This document shows, in pieces, positions 21,960-34,222 of a stretch of DNA of 64,000 nucleotides. The stretch covers positions 744,001 through 808,000 of the forward strand of contig JAPVLO010000233.1 in the NCBI GenBank assembly GCA_027257055.1. Reading direction: 5' to 3'. The position numbers and the translations under genes were made by a program. The stretch is from Cephalopachus bancanus (taxonomy: Eukaryota; Chordata; Mammalia; Primates; Tarsiidae). The notes beneath the pieces were generated by a model that saw nothing but the letters and a program-made list of their open reading frames with translations, was not told the origin of the DNA and ran no database searches. Position 1 is the first letter of the stretch; each line of letters begins with the position of its first letter.

Positions 21960-22610
21960 TATCCCTTAGCAGGACGACTGAGACTAGTCCTGCCTGGTCT
22001 TGCTTCTCGTCTTGCAGTTTTCGACCCATTCCTCCTACTTGGGCAGAGTGAGCTTTCAAAAACATAAATATTATGTTAACATTGTTCTCCTGAAAAGCCT
22101 TCGGTGGCCCCCCTTTATTCTTATAACAAAGGCCAACCACACCCCACCAAGGAGTCCAAGGAGCCCGCGACCTGTCCGAGCTTACTGCCCAGCTTCCGTG
22201 CTGGGCCAGCTCCAGGTTCAGTCACAGTGAGTTCCTCCAGCTCCGTGATCATGGTGTGGCAGTGGCTCGTGGGCCACGGGCTTCCACAGATGCTGCTGTT
22301 TAGCCTTAGACATCTCCTGCCCTTTCCTGACCTGCTCCTGTTGTCCTTTCGATTTCTGTTGGGACATCACTCACTGGACAGGCCTGCCCTAACGCTTCAA
22401 GTCCAGGTTAACTGCCCTTCCTATGTCCTCTCCTCCTATGTCCACAGGAAGTACCTGGCTTTTGGTCCTTGATCTCCTTAGCCCGTCAACTCCACAAGGG
22501 CAGGGGCTAGGTCTCTCTGACTTACCACTGAATCACCGGGGCCTGGCATGGTCCCTGGTACTCCCTAAGGAAGGTCTCAGAGATATAAAAGAATGGATGG
22601 ATAAGCACTG
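21960..22610 (+). mobile_element. LINE L2 fragment
   Basis: L2 order from CAGAGTGAGCTTTCAAAAAC and AAAGCCTTCGGTGGCCCCCC to the 3' end CTCCACAAGGGCAGGGGCTA, GGGCCTGGCATGGTCCCTGG, AGAATGGATGGAT. Confidence 0.72.
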
Positions 22611-22634
22611 TCTATTGTGTTAAAACAGAATCCA

Positions 22635-22924
22635 AGCTGGGCTCGGTGGCTCAGCCTATAATCCCGCGCCTTAGGGAGGCTAAGGTGAGTGGATTGTCTG
22701 AGCCCCGCGGGTTCGAGACCCGCCTGGGCAGCAAGACCTCATCTCTACAATAAAATCAAAAAATCAGCCGGGCGTGGTAGCATGTGCCTGTAATTCCAGC
22801 TACTCGGAAGGCTGAGGCGGAAGGATCGCCGGAGCCCAGCAGGTCGAGGCTGCGGTGGCCGGGAGCCGCCACTGCACTCCAGTCTGGGTGACAGAGTGAG
22901 ACTCCAACTCAAAAAAAAAAAAAA
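22635..22924 (+). mobile_element. Alu, lineage-specific
   Basis: Well-preserved dimer with a perfect 13-base target duplication AAAACAGAATCCA (22622-22634 and 22925-22937) and a perfect T-arm-like block at 22707-22723. Confidence 0.98.
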
Positions 22925-22937
22925 AAAACAGAATCCA

Positions 22938-23929
22938 GTAGTATTAAGTCTTATAGATTCAAAATATCAAACTAATGGTGCCTAGGTATCCATATACTTA
23001 TGTATATAAACATTTTAACCCAATAACCTAAATACTACAAATGCCAGGCCAAATGGAGATTTGCCATCTGTCCTTCACAGCACTGTGAAACTCACTGCTA
23101 CCAGCTGTCACGCAGGTAGGTGGGGATGGGTTTATAATTATAACTGAAGCTTCATGTAATTAATTACTTAATTTTGAGCTGATCAAGTTTGAATCCCACT
23201 GACATTAGATCATGAAACTGGGGGACCTCAAAAAATAAGTGAAAAGCAAAAAATAGATATGAAAAAAATTATGGGCAGACCTTTCCCCTGAGGTAGCTTG
23301 GACTTGGAGAACGGGAGCAGTTGTGCCAATACATATTGAGATGCAATAACCCGGGTTGGGCAGAGTTCTTTGATTATAACTTAATCAGAAGTATTAGGAA
23401 AGAACCTGTCAGAAGACATCAAAGGGATTCAGAGAGGCAAAACTAGTCACGTATCCACAGACACCAGAGGAGAGTGCATCAAATCTGGGGACCTGAGTCA
23501 TCTGGCTACTCACACACCTGGATTTATGTTCCGATGGCCCACAACAGAAAGGGAAAGGAAGGGAGAGAGACAGGCAGGGAGAGAGGGAGGGAGACACACT
23601 CATGCAGTAGTTCTGGTTCAGAACATTTTATGATGATTTCACTTTGTGGTTTGGGGATAACTTTGTAACCCCAAAGCCTCCTTTATCAACATTGGGCATA
23701 GATTTTATTTTTTTATATTAACACTAAATACATCTGCATCGAATACAGAGACATCTGGACCACCTATCATCTCAATGTATGATGCTCATCACTTAAAGAT
23801 GTTTCTCACCTGGCTCATGATAATGAAAATCTGAACTGTGAAAATTGTTTAAACTGCAGTCCATCTACCTTGCGGAAGAACTCTAGTCTGGCTCCACAAG
23901 ATGACATTGCAGATCAATGATGGGGAGAT
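22938..23929. other. Unassigned stretch with a purine-rich tract
   Basis: A G/A-rich tract lies at about 23547-23592 (GGGAGAGAGACAGGCAGGGA core). Otherwise nothing recognised. Confidence 0.5.
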
Positions 23930-24065
23930 GGACATTCAGAGGCTTCCTAAAATACAAATTCCAGAGCCATAAACCTGGAGAGTTCACATCTGCAGATCCA
24001 GGCGTGGGCCCAGGAATCTGCATCTTCACCAGCATTCCCCAGGGGAATGTTTATTTAGCAAGTTT
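23930..24065. mobile_element. Possible MER5A-type fragment
   Basis: CCTAAAATACAAATTCCAGA, GTGGGCCCAGGAATCTGCAT, TTCACCAGCATTCCCCAGG follow the MER5A order. MER5A is a non-autonomous hAT element. Confidence 0.6.
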
Positions 24066-25157
24066 GTGGATAGGAAACATCACATGGAGATCAAGACTTA
24101 CTGGCATGGAAGTGTGGAGATGGTTAAACGAGCAAACACAGTGTGTGTAATAAAACAGTGTGTGTAATATAACCTCATTTTAAAAATACTTAGCAAGAGA
24201 GATAGCAAAATAGATAAATATAGAGACAGAAAAAAGTCTGGAAGGATAGGTATTAAAGTGGTAACAGTAAACATCAGAGGGGGGATATATGTGTATATAT
24301 ATAGATAGATATTGCTTCTAATTTTTGACAATACGCTTATACTGGTCTTGGACTAATACAAACATACTTTCATTAAAAAAAAAATATGTACTGAGTTCCT
24401 AATGTCCATTGAACATTAGGACTACAAAGGATGGAATTAGGACATGATTCTGCCTTGAGAACCTGAGTCCCCGGGGGGAGATGACGCCTTCCCAGTGCAC
24501 GGGGCACAGCCTGGAAAAATCTGTGGCATCCAACGGGGTGCGGTGCTGCGGGAGGCCAAGGACTTGAGTCCTCGTGCTCCCTGAGGCCGCCCCACTGTAG
24601 AGCTGGACATGACAGCATGTGCTCTGCCGGCTGGAACAGAGCTGGGAAAGACCGGAGAAAAGGCCAGTCACATCAGGGATGGGAAACAGTTTGCCATCTG
24701 AAAAACTGCTGGGTTTTTTTTTCTGGTAAAAGAATGACCACTACAATAAACCCCACACACTAAAAGTTGAAACCAAGAAGAAAACAGAAAACCCCAAACC
24801 AATACAAACCACAACATGAAAAACAAAAAAGTAACATGAAAACAATGACATTTACTATTTCGGACCGGGACCTCCCTGTGGGAAGGTGAAGAAAAGTTGT
24901 CCGGGCTATCCCACATGAGTATGTATGTCCGCCTTACCTTTCTGGCCACGCTGATCCTGCTGTCCTTTGTCTTTGGTCTCACTAAGTCCTACCCCATCCT
25001 TCAAGCCCAGCTAGTTCATCCCATCCCGCCAGTTTCCCCTCCCCTCCAGTCCTGTAGCATCTCCATCTTTTAAACACACTGTTCTTTAACACACATTTGC
25101 AAAATCTCCTATGTTTGGTATGTGTTATATATTTCTTGAATTTTTAAAATTGCTACG
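24066..25157. other. Unassigned stretch, possible old L1 3' piece
   Basis: A 15-base unit ACAGTGTGTGTAATA occurs twice at about 24138-24170. About 24180-24345 (AGTCTGGAAGGATAGGTATT, GTAACAGTAAACATCAGAGG) vaguely resembles an old L1 3' UTR. The rest is unrecognised. Confidence 0.4.
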
Positions 25158-25425
25158 TGGCAGGGCTCCGTGGCTCAAGGCTGTAATCCCAGAACTTTGG
25201 GAGATCGAGGTGAGAGGATTGCTTGAGCCAGCCTGGGCAACATAGCGAGAACTCACTGCTGCAAAAAATTAAAAACCGAGCAGAATGTGGTGGCTCACGC
25301 CTGTAGTTCCAGCTGCTTGCGGGGCTGAGGCAGAAGAATCGCCTAAGCCTAGGAGGTCAAGGTTGTGGTAAGCCGTGATCATGCCACTGTACTCCAGCCT
25401 GGGTGACAGAGAGATCACAACCCCT
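25158..25425 (+). mobile_element. Alu (old)
   Basis: Diverged dimer: GGCAGGGCTCCGTGGCTCAA head, short left monomer (deletion before GAGCCAGCCTGGGCAACATA), right monomer to CTGGGTGACAGAGAGATCAC. Confidence 0.92.
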
Positions 25426-26118
25426 AATCCTCCTGACCTCCAATTAAGTTGTCATGTGAATCATTCATCTCTTCAAATTATCAGGTCATCAAGGGCAGGG
25501 AGGGTTCAAAACATAATTTTAGGCACATACGTATTGGGCATTATGTAGATACTCTTCAGCAAATTATGTGGGCAAAAACAATTCAGATTTTTAAGATAGC
25601 TTACCACTGAAAAATAAAACCTTCTGGTTATACTAAAGTGGTTGTTTATTGATCAATGCCAGTTTAATTTGATAAAACTGCTCAGACTTAATTTTTTCCA
25701 GCACTGCTACTTTATCTTGATGCATTCATATTTTGTTTTGAATTTGACAGTAGGCATATACTTATCAAATGCCCAAATTCTGTTTCTAAAAGTAAGTGTC
25801 CAACTGACTAGAACTACCAAACATCTTAACACAAATGCCTATCTCTTGGGAAAAGGCATAGTCCCAATCCTGGAAGAATAAGAATATTTTCCTGGGAAAA
25901 AACAACAACAACAACAACAACAACCCCAAAACGAAGAAATGATTGTTAGAATTTCTTTTTTTACATTCAGCATATGGAAGAAAAGATCTGCTTTCAAGAA
26001 GACACTGACTAGAATGACAAACAACAACAAATGTTTGTTTGACGTATATAATAAAGCTATATTGTGGTCACTTTAAAGAAATGTGTTCAAGACAAGGCCA
26101 TGCGTTATTTAAAAAGCA
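25426..26118. other. Unassigned stretch with a (CAA)n run
   Basis: (AAC)n of about 8 units at 25899-25923. No other feature recognised. Confidence 0.5.
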
Positions 26119-26215
26119 CACCTCATCAACAAGGGTACCTGCACAATGAATGTTTGTATACATAACCCTTAACTGTGCCCCACAATTTTAAAATTAAAAA
26201 AATTAAAAAAAAAAT
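26119..26215 (+). mobile_element. L1 3'-terminal fragment
   Basis: CCTCATCAACAAGGGTACCT, then GTTTGTATACATAACCCTTA, then A-rich tail: the last ~95 bases of the younger L1 family. Severely 5'-truncated. Confidence 0.85.
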
Positions 26216-26230
26216 AAAAATTTTTTAAAA

Positions 26231-28219
26231 GCTTCATTTCATGTTTCAATGGCTAAGTTGAGGAAAAACAGAGGCCCATCATGACGTTACTCTGGTGCCC
26301 CCTGGTGTCCTGTTTGCAGCACGCCTTTTCGAATTCACTATTTTCTGTTTCTAGAGTTATTTGCAAAAAGGAGCACTTTGGGAAACTGCTCCTGTGTCTG
26401 AAGGGGGATGCCTCGTCACGAAAGCCAAATATGGGGAGCTTACAACATCTTACAACCAGATGCCTGGCTAATTATGCCAGCTGGTGAGAAGCACGCAGGT
26501 GAGTGGAGGGGATTCAACAAGAGGGTTTGAAAAGGAAAGCCTGGAATCCGACTCAGGGTTTGTTTTGTGGAGAATTCCACGGGAAGCTGCAGGTGGCCTG
26601 CTGCAAGCTGGATGTTTAGTGGACACCTGCCCTTACAGAAACCGCTTTATCAAAAAAAATGGAATCCATGAGCTGCGGAAATATTGATTGCCAAAAGCAA
26701 TGTTAGCCCTTGAATGTGAGTCAGAAATGCAAATATGCCCCTTTAAAACACATCCATTTAGAACCGACTTCATATTTAGAAGTCAACCTAACCTGAAATA
26801 TTAAAACAATAACTGCAACTCAATAAATATTCTAAAAAAGAACAAAAGTATGCAAATTGTAAGTAGGCATAAACAAATAACTCACCCTCATATAATGAGC
26901 ACCAAATCCCTAAAGGAAGTACACTCAAATGTTAATGGGATCTGTATTAAAGAAGTGGGATTATGTGTCATTATTTTCTTCCATAATTTCCTTTTTCTTT
27001 TGATCATAATAGCAACTTACTTCCATAATGACGAAAAAAACTTCAGAAAATAAGTAATCTGTAAGGTGAGCGTGGTCGCTCAGGTTCCTGAAAATCTATG
27101 ACAATTCAGGCAAGGGAAAAGGGCATTTTGTTCTGTTTCCAAATACTCCTCGTTGGTCACTTTACAGATCCAAATTTTGACTTGTGATAATCACTGGTCG
27201 CCTTTTGACTCTCCTCATCGGCTAATCCTAAATTCCAAGTGCTCGTTTCTGGCTGCTGCTGTCCTGTCTTTCACATTGTCACAGCTGAGAAATTGACAAT
27301 TTACGTAATCCAGTTCATCTGCTTAGCAACAGGAAGGGTGGGGCTCAAAACAGAGGAAAACTACCCAGTGGCACTCTGCAGTTGTGAAATGAGAAAGGAA
27401 GAAAGGGAGCTGGCTACAGGCCCTGCCACAGAGCTCCGGGGGGGTCGAAAAAAGAGATAAGACGACCATTTTCAGGATGAAATCTCAATAGGATAAATCA
27501 AAACATGCTCTCGATTCTCTCAACTACTCTACAAGTACAGTCTGAAGGGTGCCGTGTGATTAGAATGCCATAAATAGTGCTTCAAGGACAAATACATAGA
27601 AAGTTCCTTACCCCTGCAGCTCTAAATGGGTGAATGGGGCTTGGCCTCAGAAATCTCCCCAGGGGAAGGGTGTGGCTCAGTTGAGAGTCAGAGAAACCGA
27701 GGCGAATAGGAGCTCTACTCACACAGGTAAGACCCAGGAGGAGGCTAATTCTGACTGAGAACGAATCTCACTGTGGTCCTGCTGTGTTTTCCATTTCATC
27801 TTGCATCACTAAAAGGAAGAAAGAATGAAGAAAAGAACTAGGCATCCACTGGAGTGGTCCTTAGGACTCCAACCCTCCACTTCTGCCAGAACTTACCTAG
27901 GGTTTGGGTTACAACTCATCACAAAAACAGGGGCCCAGCAGGGACAAGGTCGTAAGGATCATGTCACCAAGCTGCATGAACCTTCCATGAATCTACTCAG
28001 AAATGTATCAGAATTACAGTGCCATCATGTTTCCCCTTTATGGCAACCTTGAACTCAAATGTGGAAGAAAGAGGTTTCCATGAACTCAATCAGCCAACGA
28101 CAGTCAGTTTTCTTTTCTTGATTTGTGCTTAGAAATTGAGCCAAATCAACCAAGACTAGCTGTGAAATAAAACAGAAAGTATCATCAATTTCCCATTGAA
28201 CAGATTCTCCTGTGGCTTA
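26231..28219. other. Long unassigned stretch
   Basis: Two kilobases with no repeat recognised and no convincing coding frame. A candidate region to check for conserved non-coding sequence. Confidence 0.5.
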
Positions 28220-28780
28220 AATTGGTTTATTCATTTGTTCAAAGTATGCTTTCTTGAGCACCTAGTATGTGTACTGTTCCAAGCACAGACGCTATTGTGG
28301 TGAAGAAGACCAATAAGACCCTGCTCTAGCAGTACTTAGGTATGTTCATGTGCACACAGACTACAAAGGAAAACTTAATAAGAACATGTTGGATAGTAAA
28401 ACAAATACATTACTGAGAATTACACAATAATTCTTTAAGCTGGGGTCAGGGAGGCATCTCTGAGGAGTGAACTAGGCTGAGACAGGAATGTGGATCCAGC
28501 CACCCACGGTTAAGGGGCAAGAGCTTCCAGCTCAAGACAGCACATGCAAAGGCTCTGTGGTAGGAACAGGCTTGCTGTGTTAGAGAAAGAAAAAGTAAAC
28601 CAGGACGGCTGGGGTGTGAAAAGGGAAGAGTGATGTAAAATGGTATCAGAGAGCTAGGCAGGGCCCCAAAGATGCAGGGGCTTCAGAAACCAGTTAGAGA
28701 GTCTGGGTTTTATTGCAAGTAAGATGAGATGCCGTTGGGAGATTATCAATGGGAGGAGAGTGGCATCAAATAGTATTTGA

Positions 28781-29204
28781 TTTTTTTTTTTTTGAGTTGG
28801 AGTTTCACTCCATCGCCCAGACTGGAGTGCAGTGGCTGCTGCCGGCCACCGCAGCCTTGACCCACTGGGCTCCGGCGATCCTTCCGCCTCAGCCTTCCGA
28901 GTAGCCGGAATTATGATTTTTTTTTTTTTTGAGTTGGAGTCTCACTCTGTCGGCCAGGCTGTAGTGCAGTGGCATGCTCACGGCCTGCTAGGCTCCATTG
29001 ATCCTTCCACCTCAGCCTTCCAAGTAGCCGGAACTACAGGCGCGTGCTACCATGCCAGGCTAATTATTTTTGATTTATTGTAGAGACAAGGTCTCGCCAA
29101 GTTGCCCAGGCTGGTCTTGAACGCGCAGGCTCAGGCAATCCACATTCCTCAGCCTCCCAAAGCGCTGGGATTACAGGGTGAGCCACCGAGCCCGGCCTGA
29201 CTTT
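28781..29204 (-). mobile_element. Alu right monomer plus full Alu
   Basis: On the plus strand: a reversed right monomer (28785-28911), truncated at GCCGGAATTA, then a new T-run and a complete reversed dimer (28917-29202). The flanks TGATTTTTT and TGACTTTTT may be a target duplication of the dimer. Confidence 0.92.
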
Positions 29205-29212
29205 TTTCAAGT

Positions 29213-29506
29213 TTTTTTTTCTTTTCTTCCACTCTGTCGTCCAGGCTGGAGTGCTGGAGTGCAGGAGTCCGATCCCAATTCCCACAGCCTCAACCTCCTG
29301 GGCTCAAGAGGTCCTTCCATCTCAGCTTCCTGAGTAGCGGCACTACAGGTGTGTGTCACCACAGTCAACTAAATTTTGTATTTTTTTGTAAAGACAAGGT
29401 CTCACTATATTGTCCAGGCTGGTCTCAATCTCCCGGGCTCGAACAGTCCTCCCACCTCGGCCTCCCAAAGTGCTGGGATGATAGGTGTGTGCCACCGCAC
29501 CCAGGC
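29213..29506 (-). mobile_element. Alu (older)
   Basis: Reverse-strand dimer directly abutting the preceding Alu. Contains a small GCTGGAGT duplication near 29247-29262. Confidence 0.92.
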
Positions 29507-30256
29507 TATTCATGATTTTAAAAGATCACAGTGGCTGCTGAGTGGAGAAGTGACTGAAGAGAGGCAAGCATGGGAGATTGGAGACAAAACTGGGAGGCTC
29601 TTGCAAGAGGCTGGGGTCAGAGCCAACAGTGATTAGGACTGGAGTATGGATCATGGAAACAGAAAGAAGTAGATGGCTTGGGATACGTTCAGAGGCAGGT
29701 TTGATAGGATGGACTAAGCACTGATGGTGAGCATCAGAAGAGAAACCAGGACAAACTTTGGATGTTTTGGTCTTGATGTTGGATAATGGTGCTTGCTACA
29801 GAAATGGGAAAATGGGGAGGTACAGGCATGCGACAGAAGTAATTTTTATCTTGGCCACATGAAGTTTGAGGTGCCTCCAAGACCTCCAAGATGAAGCAGC
29901 TAGGCTATGAGTTAACTCTTTGGGGAGAGATACAGATTTGAGTGTGACGTGGGATTGGAGACGATCTCAGTCGAGTGTGCAGATAATGACGAAGAGGGGG
30001 CTTGGGACCTCGCATCTTGGGGCACCTGGCATTTAGAGGCTGGGCATTTGGAGGAACCAGCAGGGAAGACAGAAACGAGGCAGCCAGTGAGGTGTGAGGC
30101 AGTCAGGCAAGTATGGTGTCCAGAAAACAAGTGTGCAAAGTTGGCTTCCACCAGATGTCTTAGTGAGATCTGAAGACAGGGGAGCAGGGGGTTGGACACG
30201 TCGCTAAATTGAATGGAGGAGAGTTATCTTCAAACACCAGGCCCTGAAGTACTTTC

Positions 30257-30555
<299 letters not shown>

Positions 30556-30564
30556 AGTACTTTC

Positions 30565-31326
<762 letters not shown>

Positions 31327-31782
31327 TCTCATTCTTTCTATTTTTATTTGGACGAATATCTTTAGATGCGAGGCAGGCTCCCTATTCAAAGCCAGGGAAA
31401 TTTCCATTTTGCAGAGCCACTGAGTTGAGCTGAGGCTTACAGCTCCTTTCAGTCCTCTGGACACAAGAAGACAGGCAGGCTGCCTGACGTCCTTTCCCTC
31501 TGAGGCAGTCTAGTCATGAGTTGTTGTTGTTACTGTGACTATTCAAATTTCCCCACGGCAGCCATGTTCCCAAGTGCCTAATCTCGGGTCTTCCAAACAG
31601 CCACACTGCATCCTAGGCATGGTTTCAGAGGTGTACCCGGGAAGGCGACAGTTCCATCCGCCCTGACTGAGAGGTATGCAGGGCTGCCAGGCTTGAGCGG
31701 AAACAGAACAAAGAGACAAGAATTCACTTGGTGAGGGAGAAATGAGAGTTAGTTCATAGACCTGTTCTTGAAGGAAACAATA
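31327..31782. other. Unassigned stretch preceding the full-length L1
   Basis: No repeat or gene recognised. It is the insertion context of the L1. Confidence 0.5.
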
Positions 31783-31791
31783 AAAAATTTG

Positions 31792-33191
31792 GAGAAGCGG
31801 CAAGATGGCGACGGGGCAACCTGGTCTCTGAAGCCCTCTGCAAAGGAGATCTGCAGTGGGTCTCTGACTCTCGCCCAGGGGGGCTGTGGACCCCAACATC
31901 GTGGCCTGCTCTTCATACGGAGCTCAGCCATTGCCACCGCTGGGACATCGCAACAGACTGGACAGTCACTGTGGCACAAACGGTGCCGCTGCCGCTGCCG
32001 CCACCACTGCCACAGCCCCTTCCCCTGCCGCCGCTGCCGCCGCAGCCACTGCCACAGCATCTGTGACGGCCGTAGCATATCACACCACCTGGGCCCGAGG
32101 TGATCCACATCAAACCCCTTCTGGAAGATCTGCTGGGATCGCTGCCACCTCTCCTGCGACCGAGACTGTCCTGCCCGCTGCCATAAAGCTCCTGTTGCCT
32201 GCCCTGAGGCAGACAGCCATCTTTTTCCTGTCCGGCCCCACCCCCTCTGGGGCCAGCAGCTGAGATAGCACCACCTGCTGGCGATTCAAGGTAACAACAC
32301 TGAAACGGGAGAAACAAGCTTGATAAAGATATAGGCCAGAGTGGTGAACTGAGGGTGATCTGAACTGTCCTTCACAGCAGACCAGGGGCAACTGACCCTA
32401 ACTGCAAACTAATTTACCAGCTTGAAAAGAAAACTAGAAATCAGACCTGAAAGGACATTGGACTTAAACGAAATGTCTCAGAGTGTGCTTCATTGATTGT
32501 ATTAGTTTAATGACTTAATTCTATTCCTACTGTATTGTTCCCTTTTTTCTTTTTTTCCTTTCCCTTTTCTTCTCTCTGTAAACCATATCTTTGTATAGAG
32601 GAACAGCACACTAACAAGGTGGTTGGTTAGCTTGTATGTTAGTATCACTATATGTTTTATTTTTACTTTTTATTTTTTGTATGAAAGTTGGTTTGTCTAT
32701 AGCTGTGGTCTATTGTTTTTATCTGTTTCAGTATAGGCCTGTCTCTCTATTTGTTGGCACACTCATTTGTTTCTCCCCTTACTCCTCTATCTCTCCACTC
32801 CCCTCTTCAACCCACTATCTGCTCCATTCTCTCCCCTCTGCTAACCACATTTTATTTCAGGGAGTAAACCTATAGCCCCACTGCACGGACAGATTCCAGG
32901 GCAGTGGGAAGTGGGTTCCACATTATCCACACACCTGTCAGCGAATACCAGGACCTGCAGACAGATTTTGAATCACAGCTCTCCCCTTAAGTACATCTCA
33001 AAACTGCAAAAAGGACCACCTCCAGCCTACAGTGCAACTCCAGAATTGAACAAAGTAAGAGGACATACATAAAGAATAGGAGATTGAACAAACAGAAGTA
33101 AAACCAATCCCTTTACCCCTGAATAACAGAATTAAAGAAGACGGTGACGTGGAGGGAAGGAAAAAGTAGGGAGAGGGAAAAAACCGCACAA
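31792..33191 (+). promoter_or_regulatory. L1 5' UTR / internal promoter region
   Basis: The first 20 bases contain CAAGATGGCG, a YY1-type site in the same place and orientation as in the human L1 5' UTR, where it sets the transcription start. The next ~450 bases are GC- and CpG-rich, with a GCC/GCT-repeat block (31981-32065); the last ~600 bases become T-rich, then A-rich before ORF1. Several overlapping open frames on both strands come from base composition. I cannot tell whether the promoter is active; many CpG sites remain. Confidence 0.8.
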
Positions 33192-34150
33192 ATGAAGAAA
33201 AACCAAAAGAAGAATATAGGTCTCACACAGACCCTGGGGAAATCAGACACTGAGAAAACTGATTCTGGAACACAAACACTGAAAAGCCCCCAGAATGACT
33301 GGTTACATGCAACAAACCCAGACATCAAGACATTAATGGAGAATTTTAAAAATTGAGGAGAGACAAGAGGAAAATAGGAAGGAGCTGATGTCAGAAATGA
33401 CAGCAGTAAAGAATACTGTGATGGAAATGAACAACAGACAATAAGCATGGAAAGCAGAATCAGCCAAGCAGAAGAAAGAATCTCAGAGCTTGAAGACCAA
33501 AACACAGAACTAACCCAAACTGTCAAAATCATAGAAAAGAAGTTCAAAGAGACAGAACAAAACCTGCAAGAGATGAATGACCACTTCAAGAGACCAAACC
33601 TAAGAGTAATTGGGCTTCCTGAGGCAGAGAGAGAAACAGAAGCCACACTGGAACAAACATTTCATGAAATCATTCAAGAAAACTTCCCTCATCTCATTAA
33701 GGATGAAAAAATTCAAACAAAGAGATTCAGAGAACCCCTGCAAGACAACAAATGAGAAGACCAACTCCCAGACACATAATAATTCGCCTAAACACAGTAG
33801 TTATGAAAGGAAAAATCCTAAAGGCAGCAAGAGAAAAAGGCCAGACTACCTACCAGGGAAAACCAATTAGAATAGCGGCAGATTTATCCACAGAAACCCT
33901 TCAGGTCAGGAGAGCCTAGAGCCCTATCTTCAAGGTTCTAAAAGAGAAACAATTTCAACCAAGAATAACCCACCCAGCCAAACTAAGCTTCATTAGTGAG
34001 GGAGAATTGAAATCTTTTCCAGATATCCAATCCCTAAGAACCTACACTGCCACCAGACCACCTCTACAAGAAACACTTAAGAAAGTACTGAACACAGAAG
34101 AAAAAGAAAAAAGAACAGCATTCTTCACAAGAGTACAGGCAAAAGATTAA
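33192..34150 (+). pseudogene. L1 ORF1 (nucleic-acid chaperone), broken
   Basis: ORF1p is an RNA-binding trimer that packages L1 RNA. The start ATG at 33192 opens MKKNQKKNIG, the expected basic N-terminus; a coiled-coil-type segment (33447-33560, SRISQAEERISELEDQNTEL) is followed by the RRM region with RPNLRVIGLPE at about 33595-33625 and the C-terminal domain around 33760-34030 (AREKGQTTYQGKPIRIAADL, then a KLSFISEGEL-like segment). Breaks: TGA at 33354-33356, frame changes near 33352, 33440 and 33729, and TAG at about 33918. The natural stop is TAA 34148-34150. Usual length is about 300-340 residues, matching this span of 959 bases. Confidence 0.9.
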
Positions 34151-34222
34151 AAACACACATGAACCAACTCCAAAACCCAAAGAGAGACAACAAACAAGCA
34201 GGAAGAACTCTGTAAGAGCCTT

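Larger units (their letters stand above)
28220..29960 (-). mobile_element. LINE L2-like remnant, interrupted by Alus
   Basis: Begins with reversed L2 3' end (TTTCTTGAGCACCTAGTATG, 28250), continues with AGGGAGGCATCTCTGAGGAG, GTCTGGGTTTTATTGCAAGT and, after the Alus, with AAAGATCACAGTGGCTGCTG, GGGAGGCTCTTGCAAGAGGC and CATGAAGTTTGAGGTGCCTC. The order is the antisense L2 series. The Alus at 28781-29506 split it. Confidence 0.6.

Noticed and set aside
31981..32170. CpG-rich block suggesting a gene promoter with a CpG island
   Set aside because: It lies within the L1 5' UTR, which is naturally CpG-rich; no host exon follows.
31886..32263. 125-codon Ala/Thr-rich frame in the L1 5' UTR
   Set aside because: Produced by the GCC/GCT repeats; no known L1 sense protein lies here.
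33113..33646. 177-codon minus-strand frame
   Set aside because: It is the antisense shadow of L1 ORF1, open because ORF1 is A-rich.
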